The notes beneath the pieces were generated by a model. That model was given only the letters and a program-made list of their open reading frames with translations, made no database searches and had not been told where the DNA came from. Positions 16,954 to 26,326 of a stretch of DNA of 64,000 nt are shown here, in pieces. This DNA is from Phytohabitans sp036906915 (GTDB lineage: Bacteria > Actinomycetota > Actinomycetes > Mycobacteriales > Micromonosporaceae): positions 147,878 to 211,877 of the forward strand of contig NZ_JBAKHX010000002.1 in assembly GCF_036906915.1 (NCBI RefSeq), written 5' to 3'. Within the stretch, counting starts at the first letter, position 1. Each line of letters starts with the position of its first letter. Made by a program: the position numbers and the translations under genes.

Positions 16954-17364
16954 TTATGTGCGCGGTGGCGTCACGAGGACCAGACCGTGGTGTTCGGCGA
17001 AGCCCTCGTAGTCCTTCACGTTGAGGGTCGCCAACGGCAGCCCTTCCGCCAGGCACGTAGCGGCGATCCAGGTGTCGTTGATCGGGGCGACACGACCGCG
17101 TCTCTGCGCTGCTGCGGCCAGCCGACCCCAGGTCTGCGCCACCGCGATGTCGTATTCGAGATGCGTCTGGCGAGACAACCACAGCTCCAGCCGATCCCGG
17201 TTGCGCGGTCCCCAGTCGCGAAGCTCGGCCCACTTGGTCATCTCGGCGATCGTCACGAACGAGACGCATGTCAGCTTGCCGGCCAACGGCCTGTTGAAGC
17301 CGGCGGGCAGCCGCCCTCGAAAGCTGAGGGAGGCCACGTCGGTGTCGAGGACGACGTAGTCCAC
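16954..17364 (-). CDS. PIN-domain toxin of a VapBC-like pair
   Basis: A 136-residue PIN-domain protein. Acidic residues sit at the usual places: VLDTDV near the N-terminus, IAEMTKW, INDTWIAA, and a C-terminal LATLNVKDYEGF. VapC-type toxins are metal-dependent RNases that act on tRNA or rRNA and are held inactive by their antitoxin. The gene starts 6 bp after the antitoxin stop on the same strand, the standard antitoxin-toxin order. Confidence 0.85.
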   Translation of the reverse strand: MDYVVLDTDVASLSFRGRLPAGFNRPLAGKLTCVSFVTIAEMTKWAELRDWGPRNRDRLELWLSRQTHLEYDIAVAQTWGRLAAAAQRRGRVAPINDTWIAATCLAEGLPLATLNVKDYEGFAEHHGLVLVTPPRT

Positions 17365-17370
17365 GAGCGG

Positions 17371-17574
17371 CTACGCGAGGTTGGCGTGACGCTCGGCGTA
17401 CACGTGCGCGAGGAAGGCGTCTAGCTCCTCGTCGCTCTCGAACACGCCGTCGCACTTGAGATCATCGACCGACTCGATGGGCTTAAGGCCCCGACGACGG
17501 ACCTGCTCGTCCAGCGACTCGCGGCGACGGGCGATCCGGCACGGGTCGTTCAGAGGCTCGGCTCCACTCGTCAT
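17371..17574 (-). CDS. antitoxin of the VapBC-like pair
   Basis: A 67-residue, strongly charged protein encoded immediately upstream of the PIN toxin. It has no clear hydrophobic core; basic and acidic patches alternate (RIARRRESLDEQVRRRG, ESDEELDAFLAHV). The C-terminal acidic helix is a plausible toxin-binding segment. I do not see a classic ribbon-helix-helix or AbrB pattern, so its type is unsure; assignment rests on size, order and spacing. A decayed copy exists at 16599-16773. Confidence 0.7.
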   Translation of the reverse strand: MTSGAEPLNDPCRIARRRESLDEQVRRRGLKPIESVDDLKCDGVFESDEELDAFLAHVYAERHANLA

Positions 17575-17632
17575 TCGCTCACCACCCTTCGCCGCGAGTC
17601 TGTCACGCCTGGCGCTGGTTCACCGACCCCAA

Positions 17633-18295
<663 letters not shown>

Positions 18296-18340
18296 GGGTT
18301 GACACCTCCGACAGGGATAACGCCAAGGGCCGCCCGAGCC

Positions 18341-18754
18341 TTACCCGAGCGCTGCGGCGATCTTCTCGGCGTACAGGCTGGCCTCGTCGTCAGACGTGTA
18401 CCGCGTCCGCGGCCAGAAGAAACCGCGTAGGCCGTCGCCTTTCGTCCGCGGTACCACGTGGGTGTGGAGGTGCGGCACGGACTGCGACACCTTGTTGTTC
18501 ATGGCGACGAAGGTCCCGCCGGCTCCGAGGCCGGCCTCGACGGCGAGGGACAGGCGTCGCACCAGGCCGAAGTAGGGCGCCAGGTCGCCGGTGGGCAGGT
18601 CGCCGAGGACGGCGACGTGCGTGCGCGGCACGACCAGGATGTGGCCTTTGAAGACGGGCCTGGTGTCGAGGAACGCGAATCCGGCGGGCTCGTCGGCCAC
18701 CACGAACGCCGGTACGGAGCCCGCGACGATGCCACAGAACAAGCATTCGGCCAT
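18341..18754 (-). CDS. HIT-family nucleotide hydrolase/transferase
   Basis: A 137-residue histidine-triad protein. An N-terminal CLFCGIV and the signature SVPHLHTHVVPR (HxHxHxx) with the central catalytic His are visible; GHILVVPRTHV is the family's nucleotide-binding strand. HIT proteins hydrolyse or transfer AMP from nucleotide substrates; the exact one is unknown. It is divergent from metB across 62 bp. Confidence 0.9.
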   Translation of the reverse strand: MAECLFCGIVAGSVPAFVVADEPAGFAFLDTRPVFKGHILVVPRTHVAVLGDLPTGDLAPYFGLVRRLSLAVEAGLGAGGTFVAMNNKVSQSVPHLHTHVVPRTKGDGLRGFFWPRTRYTSDDEASLYAEKIAAALG

Positions 18755-18816
18755 CCGGGAAGAGTAAGGCGCGGCGTGCGTGAGGGCGGGACCGGGGAAG
18801 GACTAGCCTCGGCCCA

Positions 18817-19956
18817 ATGACGTACGGGTTCGACACGCTCGCCATCCACGCCGGCCAGGAGCCGGAGGCCCGCACCGGCGCGGTGGTGCCGCCGATCTTC
18901 CAGACCAGCACGTTCGCGCAGGACGCGGTGGGTGAGCCCCGCCTCGGCTACGAGTACGCGCGGTCGGGCAACCCGACCCGCGACGCGTTGCAGGAGTGCC
19001 TGGCCGCGCTGGAGGGCGGCCGGCGTGGCCTGACGTTCGCGTCGGGGCTGGCCGCGGAAGACACACTCCTGCGCACCGTGTGCCGGCCTGGCGACCACGT
19101 GGTGATCCCGGACGACGCGTACGGCGGCACCTACCGGCTGTTCGCCAAGGTCGCCGAGCGTTGGGGGCTGGCCTGGACGGCCGCGCGTATTTCCGACATC
19201 GACCAGGTGCGGGCGGCTGTCACCGACAAGACGAAGGTCATCTGGGTCGAGACCCCCACCAATCCGCTGCTCGGCATCGCCGACATCGCGGGGCTCGCGG
19301 GCGTCGCGCACGAAAACGACGCGCTCCTGGTCGTCGACAACACGTTCGCGTCGCCGTACCTCCAGCAGCCCATCGCGCATGGGGCCGACATCGTCGTGCA
19401 CTCGACGACGAAGTACATCGGCGGCCACTCTGACGTGATCGGTGGTGCGCTCGTCGTGGCCGACCCCGGGTTGGGCGACGAGTTGGCGTACCACCAGAAC
19501 GCGATGGGCGGCATCAACGGCCCCTTCGACGCATGGCTGACCCTCCGCGGTGTGAAGACGCTCGGGGTACGCATGGACCGGCACTGCGACAACGCCGAGC
19601 GCGTCGCGGCGTACCTCCAGCGGCACCCGAAGATCGCCCAGGTTCTGTACCCGGGCCTGCCCACCCACCCCGGCCACGAGACCGCGGCGAAGCAGATGCG
19701 CCGCTTCGGCGGGATGATCTCCTTCCGCGTGGCGGGCGGTGAGGCGCAGGCGGTCGAGGTCTGCAACCGGACGAAGCTCTTCGTGCTCGCGGAGTCGCTC
19801 GGCGGGGTCGAATCCCTCATCGAGCACCCCGGCAAGATGACACACGCGAGCGCTGCCGGCTCGCCGCTTGAAGTTCCCTCGGATCTCGTGCGACTGTCGG
19901 TCGGCATCGAGACCGCCGACGATCTACTCGCGGATCTGGAGCAGGCACTCGGCTAG
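18817..19956 (+). CDS. metB: cystathionine gamma-synthase / Cys-Met PLP enzyme
   Basis: A 379-residue trans-sulfuration enzyme. FDTLAIHAGQEP, YARSGNPTRDALQ, FASGLAAED, VDNTFASPYLQQP and the PLP-Lys motif HSTTKYIGGHSDVIGG are all visible, as is the C-terminal SLGGVESLIEHP. It should make cystathionine from an activated homoserine and cysteine; a gamma-lyase activity of the same fold cannot be excluded. The amidase gene follows after 16 bp. Confidence 0.9.
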   Translation: MTYGFDTLAIHAGQEPEARTGAVVPPIFQTSTFAQDAVGEPRLGYEYARSGNPTRDALQECLAALEGGRRGLTFASGLAAEDTLLRTVCRPGDHVVIPDDAYGGTYRLFAKVAERWGLAWTAARISDIDQVRAAVTDKTKVIWVETPTNPLLGIADIAGLAGVAHENDALLVVDNTFASPYLQQPIAHGADIVVHSTTKYIGGHSDVIGGALVVADPGLGDELAYHQNAMGGINGPFDAWLTLRGVKTLGVRMDRHCDNAERVAAYLQRHPKIAQVLYPGLPTHPGHETAAKQMRRFGGMISFRVAGGEAQAVEVCNRTKLFVLAESLGGVESLIEHPGKMTHASAAGSPLEVPSDLVRLSVGIETADDLLADLEQALG

Positions 19957-19972
19957 CCCAAGGGGAGGGGCC

Positions 19973-21376
19973 GTGCAGGAGACGTGGGTCGGCGCGACTG
20001 CGAAGCAGATCGCCCGTGCGGTGCGGCGCGGCGACGCTTCCGCGACGCAAGTGGTCGCCGACCATCTCGATCACATCGCGACCGCCGATCCGGTGCTGTC
20101 CGCGTTTCGGGTGGTGCGGGGCGGTGAGGCGATCGTCGAGGCGGAAAAGGTCGACGAGCAGGACGACCTCGCCAACCTGCCGCTGGCCGGGGTGCCGGTA
20201 GCGGTCAAGGAGAACACCGCCGTCGCGGGCCTGCCCACGTGGAATGGCTCGGCGGCGGCGCGCGGGCCGGTGGCCGAGGACGACCACGAGGTGGTTCGCA
20301 GGCTGCGGGGTGCGGGCGCGGTCGTGGTCGGTGTGACCCGGATGCCCGAGCTGGGCCTGTGGGCGACGACGGACGACGAGACGGGCACGACCCGCAACCC
20401 GTGGCGCACCGACCGCACCCCCGGCGGCTCGTCGGGCGGTGCGGCGGCCGCGGTCGCGGCCGGCCTGGTGCCTTTCGCGCACGGCAACGACGGGCTCGGC
20501 TCGATCCGGATCCCCGCCGCCTGCTGCGGCCTGATCGGGCTCAAGCCGGGTCGCGGCGTGGTGCCGTGCAACCTGGGCGCCGACGACTGGTACGGCCTCA
20601 CCGAGCACGGCATCCTCGCCACGACCGTCGCCGACGCGGCGGTCGGGTTTGCGGTGCTCGCCGGCCGCCGCCCGGAGAAGCTGGTCGAGCCGCAGCGGCT
20701 CAAGGTCGCCGTGTCGCTGCGTTCGCCGGTCCGCGGGGTACGACCGGACAAGCCCAACCGCGACGCGGTCGCCGAGGCGACCCGCCTGCTGGTCGCCGCC
20801 GGGCACGACGCGGTCACCGCCGACCCGGTATATCCGACGTCGCTTGGCCTACGCGGCATCGCGACCTGGTTCGGCGCCGCGTGCCGCGACGCCGAGTCGG
20901 CCGGGCTCGACCGCAAGACCCTCCAGCCACGGACCCGCCGGCACGTCGCGCTCGGCGCGTGGGCACTACGCAAGGGGTACGTCCGAGAGTCGGACCGCGC
21001 GGGCTGGCGCGACCGGTCGATCGGCTTCTTCTCCGACCACGGCGTCGACCTGATGATCACGCCCGCGCTGGCCGGTGCGCCCATCGCCGCCGATGGCTGG
21101 TCACGGCGGTCATGGCGGGCCAACATGGTCGCCAACATCCGGTACGCGCCCTACGCCGCACCCTGGAACATCGCCGGGCTGCCCGCCCTGGTCGTGCCCG
21201 TCGGCATGCGGCCCGACGGGTTGCCCGTGGCCGTGCAGATCGTCGGACCGCCCGGTTCGGAGCTGTCGCTGCTGGCGGTGGCGGGCCAGTTCGAGATGAT
21301 CGCGCCGTGGCAGCGGCACGCGTCGACCTGGCCGCGTGTGGGCAGGTCAGCCGGTGGTGCGACGATCGGGCAATGA
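19973..21376 (+). CDS. amidase-signature hydrolase
   Basis: A 467-residue amidase-signature enzyme. The Ser-cisSer-Lys triad appears as VPVAVKENTAVAG (Lys), TPGGSSGGAAAAVAAG (cis-Ser) and GLGSIRIPAACCGL (nucleophile region). The GTG at 19973 follows AGGGGAGGGG and gives a family-like start. It hydrolyses an amide of unknown identity. It lies downstream of metB and is joined to ilvA by a coupled mini-ORF. Confidence 0.9.
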   Translation: MQETWVGATAKQIARAVRRGDASATQVVADHLDHIATADPVLSAFRVVRGGEAIVEAEKVDEQDDLANLPLAGVPVAVKENTAVAGLPTWNGSAAARGPVAEDDHEVVRRLRGAGAVVVGVTRMPELGLWATTDDETGTTRNPWRTDRTPGGSSGGAAAAVAAGLVPFAHGNDGLGSIRIPAACCGLIGLKPGRGVVPCNLGADDWYGLTEHGILATTVADAAVGFAVLAGRRPEKLVEPQRLKVAVSLRSPVRGVRPDKPNRDAVAEATRLLVAAGHDAVTADPVYPTSLGLRGIATWFGAACRDAESAGLDRKTLQPRTRRHVALGAWALRKGYVRESDRAGWRDRSIGFFSDHGVDLMITPALAGAPIAADGWSRRSWRANMVANIRYAPYAAPWNIAGLPALVVPVGMRPDGLPVAVQIVGPPGSELSLLAVAGQFEMIAPWQRHASTWPRVGRSAGGATIGQ

Positions 21377-21456
21377 GCGAGCGAAGCGAGCGGATCATTG
21401 GGCTCAGTGCGCTTGGAGCCTCATGGCCGCCCGCGGCGAAGCGAGGACGGTCATGA
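21373..21456 (+). other. 27-codon coupled mini-ORF bridging amidase and ilvA
   Basis: The ATG at 21373 overlaps the amidase TGA as ATGA. The frame runs 27 codons and its TGA (21454-21456) overlaps the ilvA ATG at 21453, again as ATGA. It opens with the repeat ATGAGCGAGCGAAGCGAGCG (peptide MSERSER...), and GGCGAAGCGAGG recurs near its end. Such GAGCGAAGCGAG repeats occur elsewhere in the window. The peptide has no domain, and I regard the element as an inserted repeat that keeps ribosomes coupled. Confidence 0.5.
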
Positions 21457-22670
21457 GGGAGCTCCTGACCTTGGGCGACGTCGAGGCCGCCCGAGACCTG
21501 CTGAGCGGGGTCGTCCGGACTACGCCACTTGAACCGTCCCGCCCGCTGTCCGCGGCCATCGGCGGTCCGGCCTGGCTCAAGTGTGAAAACCTGCAGCGTG
21601 CCGGCTCGTACAAGGTGCGTGGCGCGTACGTGCGCATCTCCCGGCTGTCGCCGGAGGAGCGGGCCCGTGGCGTGGTCGCCGCCAGCGCCGGTAACCACGC
21701 CCAGGGCGTGGCGCTCGCCGCCGGGCTGCTCGGCGCCGTCTCCACGGTCTTCATGCCGGTGGGCGCGCCCATCCCGAAGGTGTTGGCCACCAAGGGGTAC
21801 GGGGCCCGGATCGAGTACGCGGGCACCACAGTCGACGACGCCCTGGTGGCCGCCCGCGAGTTCGCCGAACGTACGGGGGCGGTGCTGATCCACCCGTTCG
21901 ACCACCCGGACGTGATCGCCGGGCAGGGCACGGTGGCGCTGGAGATCCTCGAACAGTGCCCGGACGTCAAGACAATCGTTGCCGGGTTGGGCGGTGGCGG
22001 GCTGCTCTCCGGCATCGCGGTCGCCGCCAAGGCGCTCCGCCCGGACGTACGGGTGATCGGTGTGCAGGCCGAAGGCGCTGCCGCGTACCCGCCGTCACTG
22101 CGGGCCGGCACGCCCGTCCGGCTGGCAACATTGGACACGATCGCCGACGGCATCGCGGTGGGTTGCCCGGGCGAGCACACGTTCGCGCACGTCAGCAAGC
22201 TCGTCGACGAGGTCGTGACGGTGACCGAGGAGGATATTTCCCGGGCGCTGCTGATGCTGCTGGAGCGCGGCAAACTGGTTGTCGAGCCGGCGGGCGCCGT
22301 GGGCGTGGCGGCCATGATGGCCGGCGCGGTGACCGTCGAGACGCCCGCGGTGGCGGTGTTGTCGGGCGGCAACATCGACCCGCTCCTGCTGCTGCGAGTG
22401 ATCGAGCACGGGCTGACGGCGGCCGGCCGGCACCTGCGGTTCACCGTGCATTGTGGAGACCAGCCGGGACAGTTGGCTTCTCTGCTCGCCCTGATCGCCG
22501 AGCACCGGGCCAACGTGGTGGACGTGCAGCATCAGCGGGTGAGCCCGCGGCTGCGGCTGGGCGAGGTCGAGGTGGCGCTTTCCGTCGAGACGCGCGGCCC
22601 CGAACACGCCGAAAAGCTCATCGGTCTGCTGCGCGCCAGCGGATACGAGGTGACGTTCCGCTCCGCGTAG
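21453..22670 (+). CDS. ilvA: threonine ammonia-lyase with ACT domain
   Basis: A 405-residue PLP-dependent threonine deaminase making 2-oxobutyrate for isoleucine synthesis. The PLP-Lys motif is RAGSYKVRGAYVRI, the phosphate-binding GLGGGGLLSG follows, and ASAGNHAQGVA binds the substrate region. A C-terminal ACT-like domain (about residues 325-405, TVHCGDQPGQLASLLALI) suggests allosteric control. The ATG at 21453 is coupled to the upstream mini-ORF. Confidence 0.92.
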   Translation: MRELLTLGDVEAARDLLSGVVRTTPLEPSRPLSAAIGGPAWLKCENLQRAGSYKVRGAYVRISRLSPEERARGVVAASAGNHAQGVALAAGLLGAVSTVFMPVGAPIPKVLATKGYGARIEYAGTTVDDALVAAREFAERTGAVLIHPFDHPDVIAGQGTVALEILEQCPDVKTIVAGLGGGGLLSGIAVAAKALRPDVRVIGVQAEGAAAYPPSLRAGTPVRLATLDTIADGIAVGCPGEHTFAHVSKLVDEVVTVTEEDISRALLMLLERGKLVVEPAGAVGVAAMMAGAVTVETPAVAVLSGGNIDPLLLLRVIEHGLTAAGRHLRFTVHCGDQPGQLASLLALIAEHRANVVDVQHQRVSPRLRLGEVEVALSVETRGPEHAEKLIGLLRASGYEVTFRSA

Positions 22671-22684
22671 CCTCTTGATACGGC

Positions 22685-22714
22685 GGTGCCCGCCGCCAGA
22701 AGGCGACGGGCACC
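22685..22714. terminator. terminator between ilvA and the Tat-exported protein gene
   Basis: An 8-bp stem (22685-22692 with 22707-22714, GGTGCCCG) continues inward, after bulges, as CGCC/GGCG closing an AGAA tetraloop. It lies between two converging genes. Confidence 0.75.
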
Positions 22715-22732
22715 AATGTGCTCGTACGGGTC

Positions 22733-23677
22733 TTACTGCCAGCTCGGCTTCGACTTCTTGACAGCCTGGGCCCGAGTCGCGGCCGCGCTGCTCGCGGCCC
22801 CCCGCAGGCCGGCGGTCGCGTCGGCCGACGTGATGTTGGGGTTGACCGCTCCGTCGCTGACCACGAACGCCACGATGTCGAGGAGGAAGTGCGTGGTCTG
22901 GCTGGTGAAGACGGACAGGCCGGAGGCGACCGAGGTGTCGTCCCAGCCGGACGCGCTGAATACGAAGTTGGACAGGTTCTGGCCCGGCGAGTAGTTGACG
23001 CTGGAGACGCCCGGCCGGGTCGTGTTGTAGGCCCACACGGTCAGGAAGCCAGCGGCCCCCTGCCCGGTGACGGTCGCGTTGAGCAGCACGGCGTTCGGGA
23101 AGAACGCCAGGTCGCTCAGGTCGATGTTGACCGACCGGCCCGCGATCAGGCGACCGGCGCTGTCGAGGTTGCCCGCCGCGTTGAGGATGCGCGCGCGTCC
23201 AGCGGTGTTGCGGGTGTCAATCGCCCGGGTCGGCGTCACGGGCACCGTGGTGTTCGAGTTGAACGTCGAGTGCACCGCGTGCGAGAACGTGAAGCCGGGG
23301 TACTGCACCGACACCCACGGCAGGCCCAGTCCGTCGGCGGCGAGCGAGCCGGCCGGAGCGTCGTCGTTCAGCCAGTCGCCGTGCGGTACGAGCTGGAGCG
23401 CCGGGCCGGCCGCCGTGCCACCCTCGACGGGCGTCTCGTTCGGGTTGTACAGCGCCAGGGTCGGGAGCTCCGGGCTGCTCGCCTGGATACCCGTGCTCGG
23501 GACATTGGTGCCGACGTTGTTGTTCTGGCCCTGGAGGACCGGCTGGCCCGGGGCAGCCTGGGCGGGCGTTGCGGCCACCGCACCCGCAACGCCGGCACCC
23601 GCGACGCCCGCCGCGACCGTGCCGGCGCGGCGCAGGAGCCGGCGGCGGTCCACGGTGGACTTTTCGGACTCTGCCAT
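22733..23677 (-). CDS. Tat-exported hypothetical surface protein
   Basis: A 314-residue protein with a twin-arginine signal (TVDRRRLLRRAGTVAAG) and Ala-rich hydrophobic stretch ending near AQAAPG. The mature part has an ASSPELPTLAL/NPNETPVEGG region, then TPTRAIDTRN and VLLNATVTGQGAAGFLTVW. That last pattern recurs in actinobacterial cell-surface and secreted proteins of unknown function. It is probably a folded, exported protein. No catalytic motif is visible. Confidence 0.75.
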   Translation of the reverse strand: MAESEKSTVDRRRLLRRAGTVAAGVAGAGVAGAVAATPAQAAPGQPVLQGQNNNVGTNVPSTGIQASSPELPTLALYNPNETPVEGGTAAGPALQLVPHGDWLNDDAPAGSLAADGLGLPWVSVQYPGFTFSHAVHSTFNSNTTVPVTPTRAIDTRNTAGRARILNAAGNLDSAGRLIAGRSVNIDLSDLAFFPNAVLLNATVTGQGAAGFLTVWAYNTTRPGVSSVNYSPGQNLSNFVFSASGWDDTSVASGLSVFTSQTTHFLLDIVAFVVSDGAVNPNITSADATAGLRGAASSAAATRAQAVKKSKPSWQ

Positions 23678-23701
23678 TCGAGTTACCTCCCCATGAAGGA
23701 A

Positions 23702-23720
23702 GGCTCACTTTTCGTGAGCC
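23702..23720 (-). terminator. small hairpin downstream of greA
   Basis: A 7-bp stem (23702-23708 with 23714-23720, GGCTCAC) with a 5-nt loop, and a pyrimidine-rich run after it on the minus strand. It lies between greA and the Tat-protein gene, so it may reduce read-through. Confidence 0.45.
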
Positions 23721-23770
23721 GACGGCGATCCTCGCAAGGGAAGGGTGTGTCGCGCTATCCGTCGAACGTC

Positions 23771-24271
23771 CTAGCCGCCGAACGGCTTGAACTCGACGAC
23801 CGTGACCTTGATGTCTGCGCCGCTCGGTGCGGTGTAGGTCACGGTCTGGCCGGGCCGAGCGCCGAGAATGGCCTGTCCTAGGGCGGATTCCGGGCTGTAC
23901 ACGGTCAGATCAGTCGTGGCCGCGATCTCCCGGGACCCGAGCAGGAATGTCTCGGTATCGTCGGTGTCGTCGTCGAAATGGATGGTCACGACGGTGCCGG
24001 GCGCGACCTTGTCGGCCTTGGGGGCGTCGCCGACGCGAGCGGTGCGCAACAGCTCCTGCAGCTGGCGGATCCGCATCTCGGCCTTGCCCTGCTCTTCCCT
24101 GGCAGCGTGGTAACCGCCGTTCTCGCGCAGGTCGCCTTCCTCGCGTCGCGCGTTGATCTCAGCGGCCATCGCCGGACGGGCCGCGATCAGCTCGTCGAGC
24201 TCGGCCTTCAGACGGTCGTGCGCGTCCTGGGACAGCCAGGTGGCCTGCGCCTGGGGGTCGGTGGTGGACAC
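23771..24271 (-). CDS. greA: transcription elongation factor GreA
   Basis: A 166-residue GreA. The N-terminal coiled-coil carries the tip acidic pair in REEGDLRENGGYHAAREEQG, and the C-terminal FKBP-like domain ends with IKVTVVEFKPFGG. It enters the RNA polymerase secondary channel and stimulates cleavage of backtracked RNA. It lies upstream of mca and the DUF4307 gene, the order usual in actinobacteria. Confidence 0.95.
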   Translation of the reverse strand: MSTTDPQAQATWLSQDAHDRLKAELDELIAARPAMAAEINARREEGDLRENGGYHAAREEQGKAEMRIRQLQELLRTARVGDAPKADKVAPGTVVTIHFDDDTDDTETFLLGSREIAATTDLTVYSPESALGQAILGARPGQTVTYTAPSGADIKVTVVEFKPFGG

Positions 24272-24398
24272 AGACGATCTCCTCGGGTGGGCTAACGGGC
24301 AAACAAATCAGAACTACCAACTTACCAGCGACTGACACCACCGTAATTACGCGTTTTTCTTCGGCGGCTGAACCGGGTCAGTCGTGCCGGTCAATTCG

Positions 24399-24902
24399 CT
24401 ACTCGGCTGCCCGGCAGCGCACCACTTCGCCGATCACGGGACGTGCGCTGGTCACAAGCCGGTATCGGGTCAGTGGACGGGTTTCACCGGGTGCCGCGGC
24501 CACCGCTACCTCCGCCTTGCCGACCTCGGCGCCGTCGCGCGACCGGGCTCTCAACACGCAGATCGCCTTGCCGCCATCCGGCACGTTGACCCGGAACTCG
24601 ACATCGATCCCGGTGTCGGTGACTCCGGAGTAGCTGGTCACCTGGGCGTTGTAAGACGGGTCGCCGTACTGCTGGTACAGCTTGACCGCGAGCCCGACGC
24701 CCGCCGCGACCACCGCCGCGACCAGCAACGCGACCACCCACCGGCGCTGCTTGCGCGGCTCCCGCCGGCGGCCGTACCGGCCGGGCGGGAACACCGGGGC
24801 ACCGGAGGTAGTTGTTGCCTGCGTCTTGGTCACCGGGGTGGATCTCCTGCGATTGTTGTCGGAGGCATCGGCCAGAATGGCGGAGGTGCGCTGCTGTTCC
24901 AT
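24399..24902 (-). CDS. DUF4307 membrane protein
   Basis: A 167-residue single-pass membrane protein: a polar, basic N-terminus (PPGRYGRRREPRKQRR), one transmembrane helix (about residues 49-70), and an extracytoplasmic domain (YSGVTDTGIDVEFRVNV ... CVLRARSRDGAEVG). This is the layout of DUF4307, which in actinobacteria sits beside mca and greA. The ATG at 24902 gives the family-like length. It is divergent from mca across 52 bp. Function unknown. Confidence 0.85.
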   Translation of the reverse strand: MEQQRTSAILADASDNNRRRSTPVTKTQATTTSGAPVFPPGRYGRRREPRKQRRWVVALLVAAVVAAGVGLAVKLYQQYGDPSYNAQVTSYSGVTDTGIDVEFRVNVPDGGKAICVLRARSRDGAEVGKAEVAVAAAPGETRPLTRYRLVTSARPVIGEVVRCRAAE

Positions 24903-24954
24903 AGTGACAGCACGTGATCGAGGGGGATCCGGCAGGTCGTGAGGGAGTTTTTCG

Positions 24955-25842
24955 TTGTCTGAGCAACTGCGTCTGATGGCTGTGCACGCACATCCGGACG
25001 ACGAGTCCAGCAAGGGTGCCGCCACTATGGCGAAATACGTCGCCGAGGGCGTGTCCGTGCTGGTCGTGACGTGTACGGGGGGCGAGCGGGGCAGTGTGCT
25101 CAACCCGAAGATGGATCGGCCCGACGTGTGGGAAAACATCGCGGAGATCCGCCGCGCGGAGATGGACGCCGCCCGCGCGATCCTGGGTGTCGACCAGGCG
25201 TGGCTCGGCTTCGTCGACTCCGGCCTGCCCGAGGGCGACCCGCTGCCGCCGCTGCCCGACGGCTGCTTCGCGCTCCAGGACGTGCAGGCCGCGGCTGCAC
25301 CGCTGGTGCGGTTGATGCGCGAGTTCCGCCCGCACGTGGTCCTGACGTACGACGAGGAGGGTGGCTACCCGCACCCCGACCACATCATGTGCCACAAGAT
25401 CAGCATGGTGGCGTTCGACGCCGCAGGTGACGTCGAGCAGTTCCCCGAGATGGGTGAGGCGTGGCAGCCGGCCAAGCTGTACTACCAGCACACGTTCACG
25501 CGGGCGAAGTTCGTCGCGCTGCACGAGGGCATGATCGAGGCCGGGCTCGAATCGCCCTACGCCGAGATGCTGGAGGGCTGGGAGGACGACGGGCGCGACA
25601 AGAGCGACCGGATCACCACCCGTGTCGAGTGCGGGGCCTACTTCCATCTGCGCGACGACGCCCTGCGTGCGCACGCGACCCAGGTCGACCCGGACGGGTT
25701 CTTCTTCCGGGCGCCACTGGACGTCCAGCAGCGGCTCTGGCCGACCGAAGACTTCGAGTTGGTCAAGTCGCATGTCGACAACGCGGTGCCGGAGACCGAC
25801 CTGTTTGCGGGGTTGCGCCCGCCTGCGCGTACCGTGGAGTGA
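24955..25842 (+). CDS. mca: mycothiol S-conjugate amidase
   Basis: A 295-residue Mca of the PIG-L/LmbE deacetylase fold. Zinc ligands are visible in VHAHPDDESSKGAATM and GGYPHPDHIMCH. The enzyme cleaves mycothiol conjugates of toxins, releasing a mercapturic acid for export, so the host makes mycothiol. The start is TTG at 24955, with GTGAGGGAG upstream at the right distance and the family N-terminus (LRLMAVHAHPDDE) following. The length matches Mca rather than the shorter MshB form. Confidence 0.9.
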   Translation: MSEQLRLMAVHAHPDDESSKGAATMAKYVAEGVSVLVVTCTGGERGSVLNPKMDRPDVWENIAEIRRAEMDAARAILGVDQAWLGFVDSGLPEGDPLPPLPDGCFALQDVQAAAAPLVRLMREFRPHVVLTYDEEGGYPHPDHIMCHKISMVAFDAAGDVEQFPEMGEAWQPAKLYYQHTFTRAKFVALHEGMIEAGLESPYAEMLEGWEDDGRDKSDRITTRVECGAYFHLRDDALRAHATQVDPDGFFFRAPLDVQQRLWPTEDFELVKSHVDNAVPETDLFAGLRPPARTVE

Positions 25843-26090
25843 TGCTGACGGCTGCACAAGTGCTCGCGGAGAACAACTTCGGCGACACGCGCTCCGGTGG
25901 CCTGGCGGGGCCCATGGGGTTGTTCATCATCGTGCTGCTGGCGATCGCGACCGTGCTGTTGATCCGGAACATGAACGGTCGCCTGCGGCGGCTCCCCGGC
26001 CAGTTTCCGCAGCAGCAAGATCAAGAGAAGCGGGCGGCCGAATCCACGGGCACTGTCCTTGATCCGACAGATCGCGAGTCCAGCACCTGA
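25842..26090 (+). CDS. small single-pass membrane protein downstream of mca
   Basis: An 82-residue protein whose ATG overlaps the mca stop by one base (TGATG). One strong transmembrane helix (GLFIIVLLAIATVLLI) is followed by a basic patch (RNMNGRLRRLPG) and a polar tail. Small proteins of this kind commonly follow mca in actinobacteria, and coupling suggests co-expression. Function unknown. Confidence 0.72.
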   Translation: MLTAAQVLAENNFGDTRSGGLAGPMGLFIIVLLAIATVLLIRNMNGRLRRLPGQFPQQQDQEKRAAESTGTVLDPTDRESST

Positions 26091-26326
26091 CCGTGTTCTA
26101 GGGGATAGAGCGCTCCCAGCGCCCGGATCGGCGACCTTCTTGGTAAACCGACCCGGCGACCCCTGTTGCGCCAATCCCGTTTGGCTTAGCCTTCCGCCGG
26201 GGGCATTGTCCCCGGAGCTGCGGGTTGGGAGGGGACGCCGAAGATGATTCGTCGCGGATTCCCTCCTTCTGTCCGGAAACGCGCGCGGAGGAACGCCGGT
26301 TGGGGACCGGCGGTTCGGAGCGACTC

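Noticed and set aside
26091..26326. Riboswitch upstream of the GGDEF-EAL gene
   Set aside because: A small CCGGGG/CCCCGG hairpin (26197-26215) exists, but I could not match a GEMM or ydaO consensus.
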